A DNA stretch of 64,000 bases, from assembly GCA_037693485.1 (NCBI GenBank), contig CM075353.1, forward strand, positions 9,124,001-9,188,000, written 5' to 3'. The notes beneath the pieces are model-generated. The model made no database searches. It was not told the origin of the DNA and saw only the letters and a list, made by a program, of their open reading frames with translations. Origin of the DNA: Kitagawia praeruptora (lineage: Eukaryota > Streptophyta > Magnoliopsida > Apiales > Apiaceae). A program made the position numbers and the translations under genes. Shown in pieces: positions 34,077 to 46,200 of the stretch (position 1 is the first letter of the stretch; every line of letters begins with the position of its first letter).

Positions 34077-34720
34077 TATTAAAAAAATAATAATTCAATA
34101 CATAAAAGATCAACAATTATAAAAGAGTCTCTTTTTTTAGCAAAAAAATAGTAGTTGAGGCCAAAATGGTTTCCTAGAATTAACCAATTTTTTTTAGCAA
34201 AAAATGGTTTCCTCTTTTTAAAAAAAAAAAAAATATTTTGCCAAAATTCATGACTATTTTTAAAGGAATTTTCCATTTTGTTTTAAAAAAAGTATTCTCC
34301 TGAAAATTAAAGAAGTATAAGAAAATAGATCATTGCTTCATAAAAAATGTCCTTATATAAAAAAACACCATGTAATCTTATATAAAATCGCATTTAAAAT
34401 CTAATTTTCACATCAATAATGGTTTTTAATGAATAAAAATAGAATCTAACAAAAAATTAAGATCAAATATAACATGATTACACATAATTTATTGTTACAA
34501 AAATATATATAAGATTTCATAGTGGATTCTATGTTATTTTTAAATTTAGATTAGATTCCACGTTAAATTCGATATGTAAATCTTAATTGTTGTTAAAATT
34601 TGTGATTGATATCATAACAAATCAATTTTGATGAAAAATAAACTATTATAATAGTGTTATTTATTTTTTATATATAATTCCTAGAATGCAACTCTAAGAA
34701 AATATGAGAAATTTTGAGAA
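34077..34720. other. Non-coding AT-rich stretch
   Basis: No feature recognised; A/T runs and short TTTTTAGCAAAAAA repeats. Confidence 0.4.
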
Positions 34721-35490
34721 AATGCCCTAAATACCCACCATTCAAACTCCATGGCCCGGAATATCCACGCACGGAAGGGTTGGTCCTATTTACCGACGGG
34801 TTACGCATCCCGTGGATGCGTATGCAAGGATGCGCATTTTTCACATGCGTGTCACGAGTCACGCATCACCCAGATGCGTGATGACATCACACGATGTCAT
34901 TATCACAATTGCATCGTCGGAGTTGCTCTGGAGCTCCAAATCGTCATAAAATCACCTCTCTTCGTCCATCCCATTCCGGCTATCTCCACCATACCACATA
35001 CAAGGACATCAAAACGTAGCCCAAATGAGCCTCTTCATTTTGACATATCGTTTTGCTGATTTTTTGGCCCCGCAGGGGCTTTTGCTCGAACACATCGGAA
35101 AATCAATCGGGAAAAACCTTCGAATTCGGTCTTTTTAATCAGGTAAAAAAAATAAAAAACGAAGAACATAGACTTGTAGAGGAAGAGAAGACGAGTGTTT
35201 TGGTATGTAGAATACTACTGCTCGATGCCTGAAGTGTACGAACGAAGTAATTGAAATTTAAGTAGAAAAATGCCACCGGCGGCGGCTGGGAACGATGGTG
35301 CATAGTACCTGAGTTACGCACGTTGAACATGTGCATCCCAAGAGACGCATACTGTTCACAAGCTCGAATTGAGTTTAACATAGTACACGCATGCTAAACA
35401 TGCGTGTATGGTGGATATTTAGGGCCATCAGTTCAGTCGATAGGTATTTTGGGTAAAATGTTTTGAATGGTGGGCATTTAGGATAATCAC
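34721..35490. mobile_element. Putative MITE of the ACGCAT/ATGCGT family with inverted ends
   Basis: Left AATGCCCTAAATACCCACCATTCAAA pairs with right TTTTGAATGGTGGGCATTTAGGAT over about 25 bases. Subterminal ACGCATCC, GATGCGTA and similar words are dense on both sides. The middle is more complex DNA with one GC palindrome (GGCCCCGCAGGGGC, 35066-35079). No protein is recognisable. Confidence 0.55.
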
Positions 35491-36063
35491 CCAGAAATTT
35501 TCAAAAATCCATTTTTCAGGAAACGACGAAAACTTAATATTTTTTTTTGGAAACAAAAAGCTTAATATATTAATATTACTTATTATATTTGTCTCAATTC
35601 AAAAATAGTAGTCAGCTCAAATATGAAAGAATTTAACAAGTCAGAAAATACGTTATGTTAAATTTTATCGATGACCAACAAAATGTATTGATTAATCGAA
35701 ATTTTTAACAAATTCTGTAATTAATGACTCCAGATTTTTCTGTTTTGTAATCATCCTTATCCCTTGATTATCTTGGGTCCGGATCCTCTATCTCATTCCT
35801 TCATATCCGTGAGAGTGCGGTATTAAAATGGGCCTGAGCACTCACTCTTTTTGTATTAAAAAGAACATGGGACATGGAGGAAGGTTACATAGAATCCGGA
35901 CACGATTATCTTACTCTTAATTAGAGTTTTAACCTGATTCCAGTTTCTGAACTGCTCTTGCATGTTGCACCTACCGGATAGTATTTGTTGATAGATAAAC
36001 AAACATTTAATTAAGCAATTAAACCCTAAACAAACTATTCTATTTTTCATTTAACCACTCAAA
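35491..36063. other. Upstream region of the seven-exon gene
   Basis: No coding feature. It should hold the promoter of the gene starting at 36064; I saw no convincing TATA box. Confidence 0.35.
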
Positions 36064-39002
36064 ATGGACAGGATTTTGGTTTTTTTACGATTCAAAGAAG
36101 CTCTCTCTCAAAAAAAGGTATTAAATTATTAGTTTTACTATATTTATGCACATGTATAGCCATAGATTTTGTGATTAATATATGCAAACCCTATATAATG
36201 CTTATACACGTAGAACCATAGATTTTGGTTTCTGGAGCGCCCTCGGAGTTTTAGCATTTCTCTATATGCAAACCCTCATGTGATTTGATAAATTTTATGT
36301 AAAGAAATTGATAATGTAGTGTATTTGGTCTCATAAAAGCTTATAAATCTTGATGGTCCTAATAAGTTCACAAATCTTGTATATTTTTAGATTTTATAGG
36401 AAAAATATATGTTGGAGACTCTCAATAATCTGATAGCTGAATTTATTCGATGAAGATGGAAGCAAGTTATGCTGCAAAATGTGTTAAAATTTAGGAGCGC
36501 TTTAAAGTATGATTTTCTTGCAGGTAAGGCTAACATTAGAGGAAGAGAATGTACTTATGGAATCGGATAAACATGCACGAAGAGCTTTCTGGATTGGTTT
36601 TTATGTTGCTGGCTTTGCTGGATGGTTAGGTACTGGCATGTTTTCACCTCATTGTAATATTTAGGAACCCTTTTCCCACTAGTGAAGTTCAGAGACATAT
36701 TTGTCAGTGTCTCTTGGAGAGAAAAACTATATGAATTTAGAAAGGTTATACATATCTGGAGAAATTTTTTTGTTTACACTTGGTTAAATAGATCACTGAA
36801 CCAAAGTGGCAATGTATCTATGTGATAAGCCATCTAAACTTAATGCATGAATCTAAATGTGTAGTGTGATTTTTTCGCAACCTTGCACTTAGTCTTATGC
36901 TTTATGCATTCCTGTGGTTTAGCCTTGCATTAGTGTTTACAGTTGCCTCTTATTTATTTGAATTCTTTCATAATTTTCTTGGCAGGGACACGAAGGCTTC
37001 GAAATGTGCTTCAGTTGCCTTATGAAGGAGGTAATTGAGGCATAGTCTCTCTCACTCGCTCACACACACACACACACATACAGAGAAATTGTTAGATAGT
37101 TGTGAAGATTTTGACTCTGTCTCTATCACTTCTCCCGGACTAGTGTATTTCAGTTGCCTTTAACATGCATTGGACACGGCCCAATTTGAATTGTTGAAGC
37201 ACAAAGCATGGCAATTCTCCTAGATTCTTGTTAGAGAAAGCCCGTACTTATCAGATAAGGATGACAATAGATGAAGTTTGTATCATCTCATATGTATAGT
37301 TATCTCATCTGTAAAGTAGTTATAGTTATAACAGATGTATTCTTATTATCTAAAGATAGACTGTAACAATTTCATCTATATAATCAAACGCAACCCAATC
37401 TTATGGGTATGCACTTGAGCAGCTTATATTGTTTTACATGGATGAAATTGTTACAGTCTATCTTTAGATAAGCATACATCTGTTATAACTATAACTACTT
37501 TACAGATGAGATAACTATACATATGAGATGATACAAACTTCATCTATTGTCATCCTTATCTGATAAGTACGGGCTTTCTCTAACAGCCCCCCTCAAGCGA
37601 AGCTGGTTTGGAACAACAGTGAGCTTGTTTCGAAGAATTGTTTCAGCTTTATAATGCACTTGGCACATAAAAGTAGGAACTTTACCTAAATATTACATAT
37701 GCCTTTAAGGCCCTCAGCAGTCCTGGGAAAGCATATTTAGACCTTTTAACTTGCCACACCATTGCTATCTTGGAGAAGTATTAGGAAAGACCATCAGGGG
37801 ATTAACAAAGGAAACAGAGACGATAATCTTATCATACCAAATTTATATTTGCATCAGGAATAGTACTTTGCAACAATGTATAGATTCTTCTTTACAGGAA
37901 AGTAAAATAGAAATATCCAAGGACTAGCTTGCTGATCTATTTTTCCTGTATTACGAAGTACAAGTCTCCTGTAGGCAAAAAAAAGAGAAAATGGGGTAAA
38001 TAGTGAGAGATGTATATCCATGAAGTTGAGAAACAAAAACATAGTTCCTACGTTGTCGGGGGCCTATAAAAGTAGCCTTTTTCATTCCCACCTAGCAGTT
38101 TTCCTTAAACTAAAGAGGCACGATTCGGTTTGGTGCAGACTACACAGTATTCGAATTTCATAAGTTGACTGAATAACTGGCATGGGAATCACAAGTTATT
38201 ACTTTGCAAAAGTGAGCTATAGGTTGATGGTAGTTTTTCAATTGTCTATAAGCCTTTCACAAATAGTAAAGCACAGGAATTGCAGATATGATAGCTAACA
38301 CTAGTAAGCAATGAGCTGGAGAACAGAAAGCTTGAAGCTTTTGGCTTTTGCTTGCAAGATAGGATTGATGAGCATGGAGTAGAACTGAATAGATAACTTA
38401 TGGACATGCATCTATGCATTCCTAGACATATATCTATGAAGGTCATCCGCCTTGCACAGGGCTCACACATCAGTATGGTTTAGGGGAAGGTTCCAATTTA
38501 TGCGAACTTACCTTTGTTTTTCAGGAGCTGTCATGTAAAAAAAAAAATTTATGCCATGCTTACCTGCACCACTGTATTATACATCGTGACACTCTTTCAT
38601 TAATATTCTAGTTTAATTGTTCTGGTCTACTGTCACTTCTACAAAAAAACGGAACACATTTTCCTAACTAACTTATAGTTATATATTTGCCTGATTTGCC
38701 TTTGGGACTTCCATATGTGCAACTTCACTGTGATATGTGACCATCACCAAATTGACTAGTTGTAGTGTTGTACTTTATATCTCCAGCTATCCTTTTGTTT
38801 CTCACTCTTGTATTTGTGTGAACCAACTTATCCTGTTTAGCAAATGCCACTCTGTGGTATGCTCTTTTTTTAATTTTTGTCCTTCCTATTTTTCTTGTTT
38901 AAGCTTTTTTAAAGTTTAGTTTTGCATTCTATTGATAGAGGTCTGTAAATTTTCCTGGCAGTTTTGGGGCAAGAGTTTTCGGCATTCGTTCACAATCAGT
39001 AA

Positions 39003-39086
<84 letters not shown>

Positions 39087-42000
39087 CTGGCTGATCTTAC
39101 GTTTTTTTTTAATTACTCATTTGCTTTTCTCTAAAAAATTACAGTAGCAATGTTAGATACCATTAGAACATATTTTTCAAGGGTTTATGTTAGTTCTGAA
39201 ATCCGGTCAAGAAGTATAGTAGAAAAATAAGACTGCCTTGTGCAGACATATAAGTAAACGACTCAATGTTAAAAAGCAGGGAACCTAAAAAGAACAGACT
39301 GATAGCTTTTGTATTTAAGATAGCAATTCTGAGCCGGAAGAATACTGCAAACATAAGCTCACCAACACACTTTAGGTATCACTGCACGGTTCTATAACGC
39401 AATAAAAAATGTGCCATCAGTGATATAAAAAATACCATTGGGCATTTTTGATAACCTATAAAGTGATCATATTTCAGGAATTTTTTGCATTTTTATCGCA
39501 GTTGTATGCATAAACTTACGAGTTTTTATCTTCACAGCAAGTGCTATAGTGGGCGGAGGATATGGAATTCAGCACTCATTTGGTTCATCTTTCGAACATA
39601 TTCTCAACCAGGAGGGAACTCAGATTCAACAAGAGTTAGGAAATGTGTATGTTTCTTTCTGCTTTACTGTAAGATCTTCTATCTCTGGTTTTGTACCTAA
39701 TATATAACTTTAAAAAGATGAGGCGAAAGCTCGCTCTTTCCTCAAACATGGTCATTAAGTTATGAATAGGTTAATTTTTACCCTATATTGTACATTGGCT
39801 ATTTGATGATTTTTGAAGAAATAACAAGCTTTAAAAATGATCTAAACTTTAAATTAAAGTGAAATGTTAAGTAAAATATATGTAGTGTGATAAAAGAAAT
39901 ATAATAGACCAGTGACATCAGTAGATGTTCCTCTGTAGTCTGCAGTATTTGTTTCATGGAGAATAACAGCAAAGGCAGGTTGTTCGACATTGAGAACTCC
40001 AAATAGCCTTGCACATATAAAAAATGTTGGAACTGTAAAAATGAACAACGTCGTGCATAAGAACAAGGAGCTGAACTTCGGTTTGTTTTCTTCAAAAGCA
40101 GTTTGGTTCATTCTTGCTCCTGTCTAACACTAAAATTTGGACATCTGGACTACATTGTATCTCTTTTGGCTACAACTTTCTCTTTGTTTAAAGAAATATT
40201 TGTCCCTTATTGTTACTATTATCTCATATTTTTTGATATATTAGCAGTACTAACATATTTCAATAATTAGGGCATAGCAGCTGCTGTATAGGCTGATAAT
40301 CTGCACATTAGTTGTAATATAAAAGTTCTAGTAATCTTATTATCATAAGATATAATTATCAGGGGTAAACTTTTATCTCCTTATGGCAGTTTGCATTTCC
40401 ATCTTGTGGTCTATTTTTATTCTAATTTCCTCTGGAGTCAAAGTATCTGGCAATATATTGATAGGTATCGTATGTTGGGTTAGGTTCAGAGAGAACACCC
40501 TTAAAAAGAGAACGAGAGAACACATCATCTAACCATTGAATCTAATAGATCTAATGGTCCCGCTAACAACACCCAATACAAAAAAGTCTTATAATTTTAC
40601 CCTCTATCCATTCATTAAAAAAAATATTAAAATTTTTTTTTAAAAAAATAATAATGATGATGATGTCACTGTGACGTCATAACAGGTTTTTAAATTTTAA
40701 AAAAAAAATTTAATTTTTTTTTATGAATGGATAGAGACTAGAATTATAAGACTTTTTTGTATTGGGTGCCCCTGGCGGGGCCATTAGATTTAATAGATTC
40801 AATGGTTAGATGATGTGTTCTCTCGTTCTCTTTTTAAGGGTGTTCTCTCTAGAATCTTGGCCATCGTATGTTATATGGTTATTTTAAATATTTATTAGTA
40901 TATTAGATGAATGATAGTACAAATATTTCCAGCTTATTTCACTGCTACATTTAGAAGAATTCAGAAATTCAGAAAGACCAAGAATCAGGCGTTTGAACTT
41001 AAACTTGTAGATTTTACAAATTTTTTATGCAAATTTAATAACGTTTCTATTTACACATGTAGATTGGTGAATTTTGTGGAAAATTTCCCACGGGCGAATG
41101 AAAATATAATGAAGCAGCATGTCTCCAAGCATTTTTACCTGGAAAAAGTTTTTGATGATTTATCCACAGACGGGCCAAAACAAGTTTGGCGTCACAGGAA
41201 CTTCTTCGGAGATGGTGCTTGTACTTCTCAGAGAACAAGTCAGAGTAGCTCCTACAGCGAGATTACTGATGTGGAACCCAAGCCAATAACTGTAAGTTCA
41301 TATGTACAAAAACCCATGTACACACTTTTTTGTTGTATGGGGATTGGATCACTGGAACCTGCAACTAAGAGCAAGTCCAATAATGTCCTAGTGTGTTAAC
41401 TTATAACTATTATAGAGCCATGAGTCCGAGTGATTTAAGGGGCTTGATTTTGCATATCAACTCCAACAACATTCCTTAAACTCTTTCCTTATTATTATTA
41501 TTATAAATTAGAAAATAGAGAGAAAAGAAGTGGAGAAAAGAGAGAGAAAAGGAGGGAAATGAATTTTTTATTCATGAAAATGAAATAAGTAATGATTAGT
41601 GGTTACTTATAAATAGGTAATGAGATGGATGGAGTGATTTAGGGAACCACTAGGACATTGTTGGAGCCTGTGTTGCTTGTCACACTGTCAGGTTGCAGTT
41701 TATGCAAGTTGATATAATAATCAAGGTGAAGAAGATTTCAATAATGAACGTAGTGCCACACTTAAATGAATTGGAGCTTGTATTATGAATTCTAGAGATT
41801 ACGAAGAAGCATATATACTTCCCAATCACTCGTAAGGGGAAGAAAATGGTCGCCAGTTATCTTTTTTTTTTTTTTCCCAGGTCAAAAACCCCATCTCTGC
41901 TATTTCTGGTGTTCAAAGAAGAGACAGCTTTTCTAACAAGGTGTGATTTTAGAGAATGGATGAAGAAATTACGAAGTGTGTAATGTATTTGCCATTAAAT

Positions 42001-42231
42001 GATCACTCTTGGTTGCAGGAGAGTACTACTGATAATGATACAATGGTAGACCCTTTTGAATGGAATGCCCCACAAAGAGAGGAGGACACTGAAGATGCTG
42101 GTTCCTCCACCATGTCACGTAGAAGACATAAGCGGAGTCATAAAAGATCTCACCGTAGGCTAATAAGCAGACAAGAAGCTTCAACTAATATGCAACATGC
42201 TTTGGCCGACAAGGGCATGGCATCAATCTGA
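36064..42231 (+). CDS. Uncharacterised transmembrane protein, seven exons
   Basis: Exons by eye: 36064-36117, 36524-36629, 36986-37030, 39538-39646, 41063-41291, 41881-41940, 42019-42231 (271 aa). Every junction has GT-AG and the phases fit (0,1,1,2,0,0). The protein starts MDRILVFLRFKEALSQKK. An acidic segment leads to a hydrophobic stretch (AFWIGFYVAGFAGWL, about residues 40-54) and then a glycine-rich weakly hydrophobic region (ASAIVGGGYGIQHSFG). The second half is soluble and charged, ending in a basic RRRHKRSHKRSHRR cluster that could be a nuclear-localisation-like or phosphoinositide-binding patch. I do not recognise the family. Introns 3, 4 and 5 are enlarged by a copia LTR pair, a foldback element and a MITE. 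The exon 5 acceptor is the least certain. Confidence 0.65.
37229..37597. mobile_element. Two copia-type LTRs in inverted orientation (intron 3 of the seven-exon gene)
   Basis: The plus-strand LTR runs TGTTAGAGAAAGCCCG (37229) to TGTTTTACA (about 37437) and contains CTATATAATC as a possible TATA. It is followed directly by its inverted partner (about 37438-37585, lacking the inner end). Outside this the minus strand reads GCTTCGCTTGAGGGGGGC, a purine tract like the classical copia CTTGAGGGGGAG next to TGTTAG, so the right copy is a 3' LTR of a minus-strand element whose body is missing. The arms of about 150 bp are almost identical. Confidence 0.65.
39006..39083. repeat. Compound microsatellite (CT)n(CA)n
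   Basis: About 22 CT units followed by about 16 CA units, in intron 3 of the seven-exon gene. Its lack of decay suggests high mutability. Confidence 0.95.
40488..40850. mobile_element. Foldback MITE (AGAGAGAACACCC ends), copy 1
   Basis: AGAGAGAACACCCTTAAAAAG at the left pairs with CTTTTTAAGGGTGTTCTCTCT at the right. Pairing continues through AACCATTGAATCTA and the GTATTGGGTG / CACCCAATAC and CTATCCATTC / GAATGGATAG blocks (arms over 130 bp). The core has TGATGTCACTGTGACGTCA, itself palindromic. It lies in intron 4 of the seven-exon gene; copy 2 is at 42629. Confidence 0.75.
41369..41667. mobile_element. Tourist-like MITE related to the one split by Tat-1
   Basis: TAAGAGCAAGTCCAATAATGTCCTAGTG at the left pairs with CACTAGGACATTGTTGGAGC at the right. 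The interior shares GTGATTTAAGG and AACAACATTCCTTAAA with the MITE at 5534/17309. The last seven bases of the right terminus and the second TAA are missing. It lies in intron 5 of the seven-exon gene. Confidence 0.65.
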
Positions 42232-42628
42232 AATCTTGACGCTGTAGTCACTAAAATGCAGCTTGATGCCTCAATTAATCCTCATAATAGTGTTTATGCT
42301 ACTATGTCTTGAAGAGACTGTACATTATCCGCAGGACAATAGAAATGCAGTCAATGTTATATCTTTTTCTGATATAAAAAGTTTGATAACAATCTCCTAT
42401 TGCGAGAACCTGAGAACTATTCCTATCTGCTGGATCAATATATGAAAGTCCTGATCATCTTTCTATCTATCATATAAAACTGCTATAAGGCTATCTAAGC
42501 AATTATCATATTCTCCTAACAGCCGCGTTAACAAAGGAGACAACATCATTACTAAACTACAAACATAATTATAAATTAAATCACAGTAGTAAATAATCCT
42601 AATAAGCATGTATATATATCACGCTCCA

Positions 42629-42978
42629 GTGAGAACACATGTTAGCGTGAGAATAGTGAGAACACACATATTCACCACATTTCAAGCTATTTTAAAGGGC
42701 CTCGCTAGGGGCACCTTCACAAAAAACTCTCATAATTCTACCCTCTATCCATTCATAACAAAAAAAAAAACAAAAAGATTTAAAAAAAAAAAAAAAAAAC
42801 TACTGTCACGTCATCATTTTTATTTTATTTTTTTAAAAAAAAATTTAAAACTTTTTTTTTGATTAATGGATAGAGGATAGAATTATAAGAATTTTTCGTA
42901 TTGGGTGCCCCTGGCGGGGTCCTTTAGAATAGCTTGAAATGTGGTGTTCTCATTGTTCTCCAACATACATGTTCTCAC
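42629..42978. mobile_element. Foldback MITE, copy 2
   Basis: GTGAGAACACATGT pairs with ACATGTTCTCAC, and CCACATTTCAAGCTATT with AATAGCTTGAAATGTGG. The inner part (CTCTATCCATTC, TATTGGGTGCCCCTGGCGGGG) is the same as in the copy at 40488. It lies between the convergent 3' ends of the seven-exon gene and the Oberon-like gene. Confidence 0.75.
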
Positions 42979-43247
42979 CTGAATCATACCCTATATTCAA
43001 CCTGCCAAAATACAGAAGCAAATCATATTACTTCAGATTTTTTTGTGTCTAATTAATCTACCATGTAAAAACTAGAAAACATACACTCCCAGTACAATGT
43101 ACAACAAACGATATCTAAAGATATATTGAGCAAAATTTGTGCACACTGGTGGACTCGCAAATAGCACTTGCAGAACACACGGATTCTTATATAAGGCACA
43201 AGCGCAGTGTACAATGAAGGCAGGGCACCCTTGAAGAATTATCCATG

Positions 43248-46200
43248 TCAACAGTGTAGATCAAAATGTTCCTTCAAGATTTTTCTAGAAGTCCTTCCGC
43301 ATCCCTTGGCTACTGCTTCCATCTCCTTTAGTTTAATCACCTCCCTGTTTATCTGATCAAGCCTATTCACGACAAGTTTAAACAATGCATCTCGGTCAGC
43401 ATTATGAGCTGCATGTTGTGCAAGTTCAGCCTTTTCCTTGTGAAGTTGTTGATTAAGACTTTGAAGATAATTCTTCTGCTCATATAGCTTATCCCTGACC
43501 ATATTGTATTCTTGTTCTTGAGACTTTTTCAAGGCTCCCAGAATGTCATCAACCTTAATCTCAAGTTTTAAAGACTCTATCAGAGGATCAAAACTTTCGG
43601 ATACTTTCTGAGGCGAGGCTACTCTATTATGAGCAGGTTTTTCATTCATAGAAGACTCTAATGCATCATGGACCAAACTTCCTGTCACAAACATGCAAGG
43701 AATCATACTCCCATGGGTACAGAATAAAAGAGCATTGATTATTGAGTTTCTAAATCAACAAAAGAATGGTTTAAAAAATAAGATTGTAGCTCACTGATAA
43801 CATCAAAGTGGGTGCCTTTCACAACTTATAAACTATTATCATAATAAATATTCAAATCTGATGAAACTTATTGCCATTATGCTCCTTGACCTTCAGCTCA
43901 AAAGATTATAATGCTCCTTACTTTACCTTCACATAGCCCTATCCCCTGCCCCCAAAACTCTGCAATTTGTAAAATCTAAATCCAATATAAGTTCCAATTT
44001 GAGGAAACTTGATGGCACGATGAATAGGTATGCTACGGAGAAATTATCCAAAAAAAGAAAAACAAGTTAATTACCTTGTGCCCAAAAGTCTATTACCCAG
44101 GGCCCTATCACCCCTATATTCAAAAATGCCATATTTTCACCGTCCTTTAGAATCCGGCAGATGTGTCTAAATAAAACCTGGGCATTAAACCCTCTACTCT
44201 GCTTCTTTTTTTCCACAACCGAGTTAAAGTTGGCACAAGAGCACACTTTTACGAATAGCAATGAAGAGTTTGAGCATTTATTTTAAATTTTTTCTTTTGA
44301 AATCAAAGATCAAAACCATAAGTATAACTAACTAAGCATATATTCATGTCATGCATACCAATCTGACAATTTGCAGTGTAGGGAGTTATTACGTTTGTCC
44401 AAATATGAAATTTTGCATAAATCCATTGTTTTCATGTTTTATATGTTTAGATGCAATTGAAGGGTGGCCCCATAAAAGTGAGATGCGTGACAGGCTCTTG
44501 AGAATAAAAGGTCAAGGGAATGAATACTAATACAAATAAGCTAGGACTCAATGAAAGAAACCGCATGAGAAATATTAGTTATGCTAAAGAATCAAGTAGG
44601 GTGACCACTGACCACCCTTGAGAAATGCAATATGGAAGAAAGTTTACAAATTCCCCAGCCCTTCCCAAACCGAAATAAACCCAAACGAAATAGGAGCATC
44701 TCAATAACAAAAAACGGCAAAGGAATGAAAAAGAACCTGAGTTAGCAGCTGAAGTATCTTCCATCTTCCATACATCTTCTAGGCAAGTCCCACTTCCAAG
44801 CTGATGCAAATACCAGTTTTGGTCATGCTGCTGATTTAGATTGTATAAAACCAAGGATAAACTTCTTTTAGAATATAAACAGCCAGTTTTCACTGCATAA
44901 TCAGCTACATACCTTTCCCATAACCAATTCAATACGATCCAAGAGCTTCATTGCAGCAAGTCTTTGTGAACCACGCAAAACAGAAGCCCCCAAATTCAGA
45001 ATTTTCACAATGTCGTCTCGAGATTCAATAGTTTCACAAGTTTGTAAAAGCTTCGTAACATGTGAGAGAAGATCTGTCCTTGAATCACAGCGCCGGCAAT
45101 AATACTCTGCATCCAAACCAATGCTTCCTCCTACTGTTCCAGCCATGTAGGATCGAAGAGCACATCCTATATGTGCTAAGTGGCCACAAATAACACCATC
45201 GTCCATAGCTGCTTCGCATCTAATAAAACTATAGCCTCCACAGGCTAAATCTATGGTCTTACTGCATAAAATACAACAACAGTCCTGACAGAAGCCAGGT
45301 TCACTACAACAAATGTCGCAAACCATGTGTCCAGGTAAAGCCTCCTCTGATTCAACTAAGCTGCCACATGATTTGTTACCAGCCTTACAACACCTAACCG
45401 GAGGCTGCAATTCTGTCCCTAAATACTCCGCTGTACAGGCAAACATGTAAAACCATTTTCAGTACCTACATCGTACAAAGCATGTCATTAATTCTAATCA
45501 AGTCAGTAAGTCTAAATTAATTAGCAGCCAAAACTCATAATTACAAGGAGCTTCATAGGATCACATTCATAAAAGAAGTTCCTAACCAGGTCGGGATTAA
45601 AACATTGACTCGCACAACCATAGTTACATGGAACGCAATTCGATTCGGTACGAGGTACGAAAACGGATACGAGGAATGTTATCTTGAAAGAATCCGGTAC
45701 GGTGGAACGTTATGGGACGGTGGAACGTTAGGGGACGATGGAACGTTTGGGAACGATTCTTCTTTTTTCATATGAAAAATAATTATATGATCAATATTTT
45801 ACTTTAAAGTATTTTCCTATGCTAACATAAAATATACTTAAAATTAAATAAATGTTTCAATTTGGTTTCAAAAAATTTGTTTTTACTACTCCCTCCGTCC
45901 CTTTTGATTCTTAACACTTTCTATTTTGGGATGTCCCAATAGATTCTTAACATTTCCTAAAATAGTAAGTTGTAACACTATTACACCCACTACTTCACTT
46001 ATTTTAACAATACTTTACACTATTACACCCACTACTTAACTTATTTTAACAATAAAATCATTATTACACCCACTACTTCATTTATTTTAATAATATTACA
46101 CCCACTATCTTGGTTTCCGTGCAAAAAGCAAATGTTAAGAACTCATTGGGACGGAGGGAGTATTATATAAAATAATTTTGTAATTAAGTTTCAAGTGATC

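Noticed and set aside
38932..39147. Low-complexity ORF (SLSLSLSL, THTHTHTH)
   Set aside because: Translation of the CT/CA microsatellite within an intron.
40911..41399. 162-aa plus-strand frame as a separate gene
   Set aside because: Its second half is exon 5 of the seven-exon gene; the first half is intron read-through and the end runs into a MITE.
44579..44932. 117-aa minus-strand frame as a gene
   Set aside because: It is exon 3 of the Oberon-like gene (44737-44800) with flanking intron.
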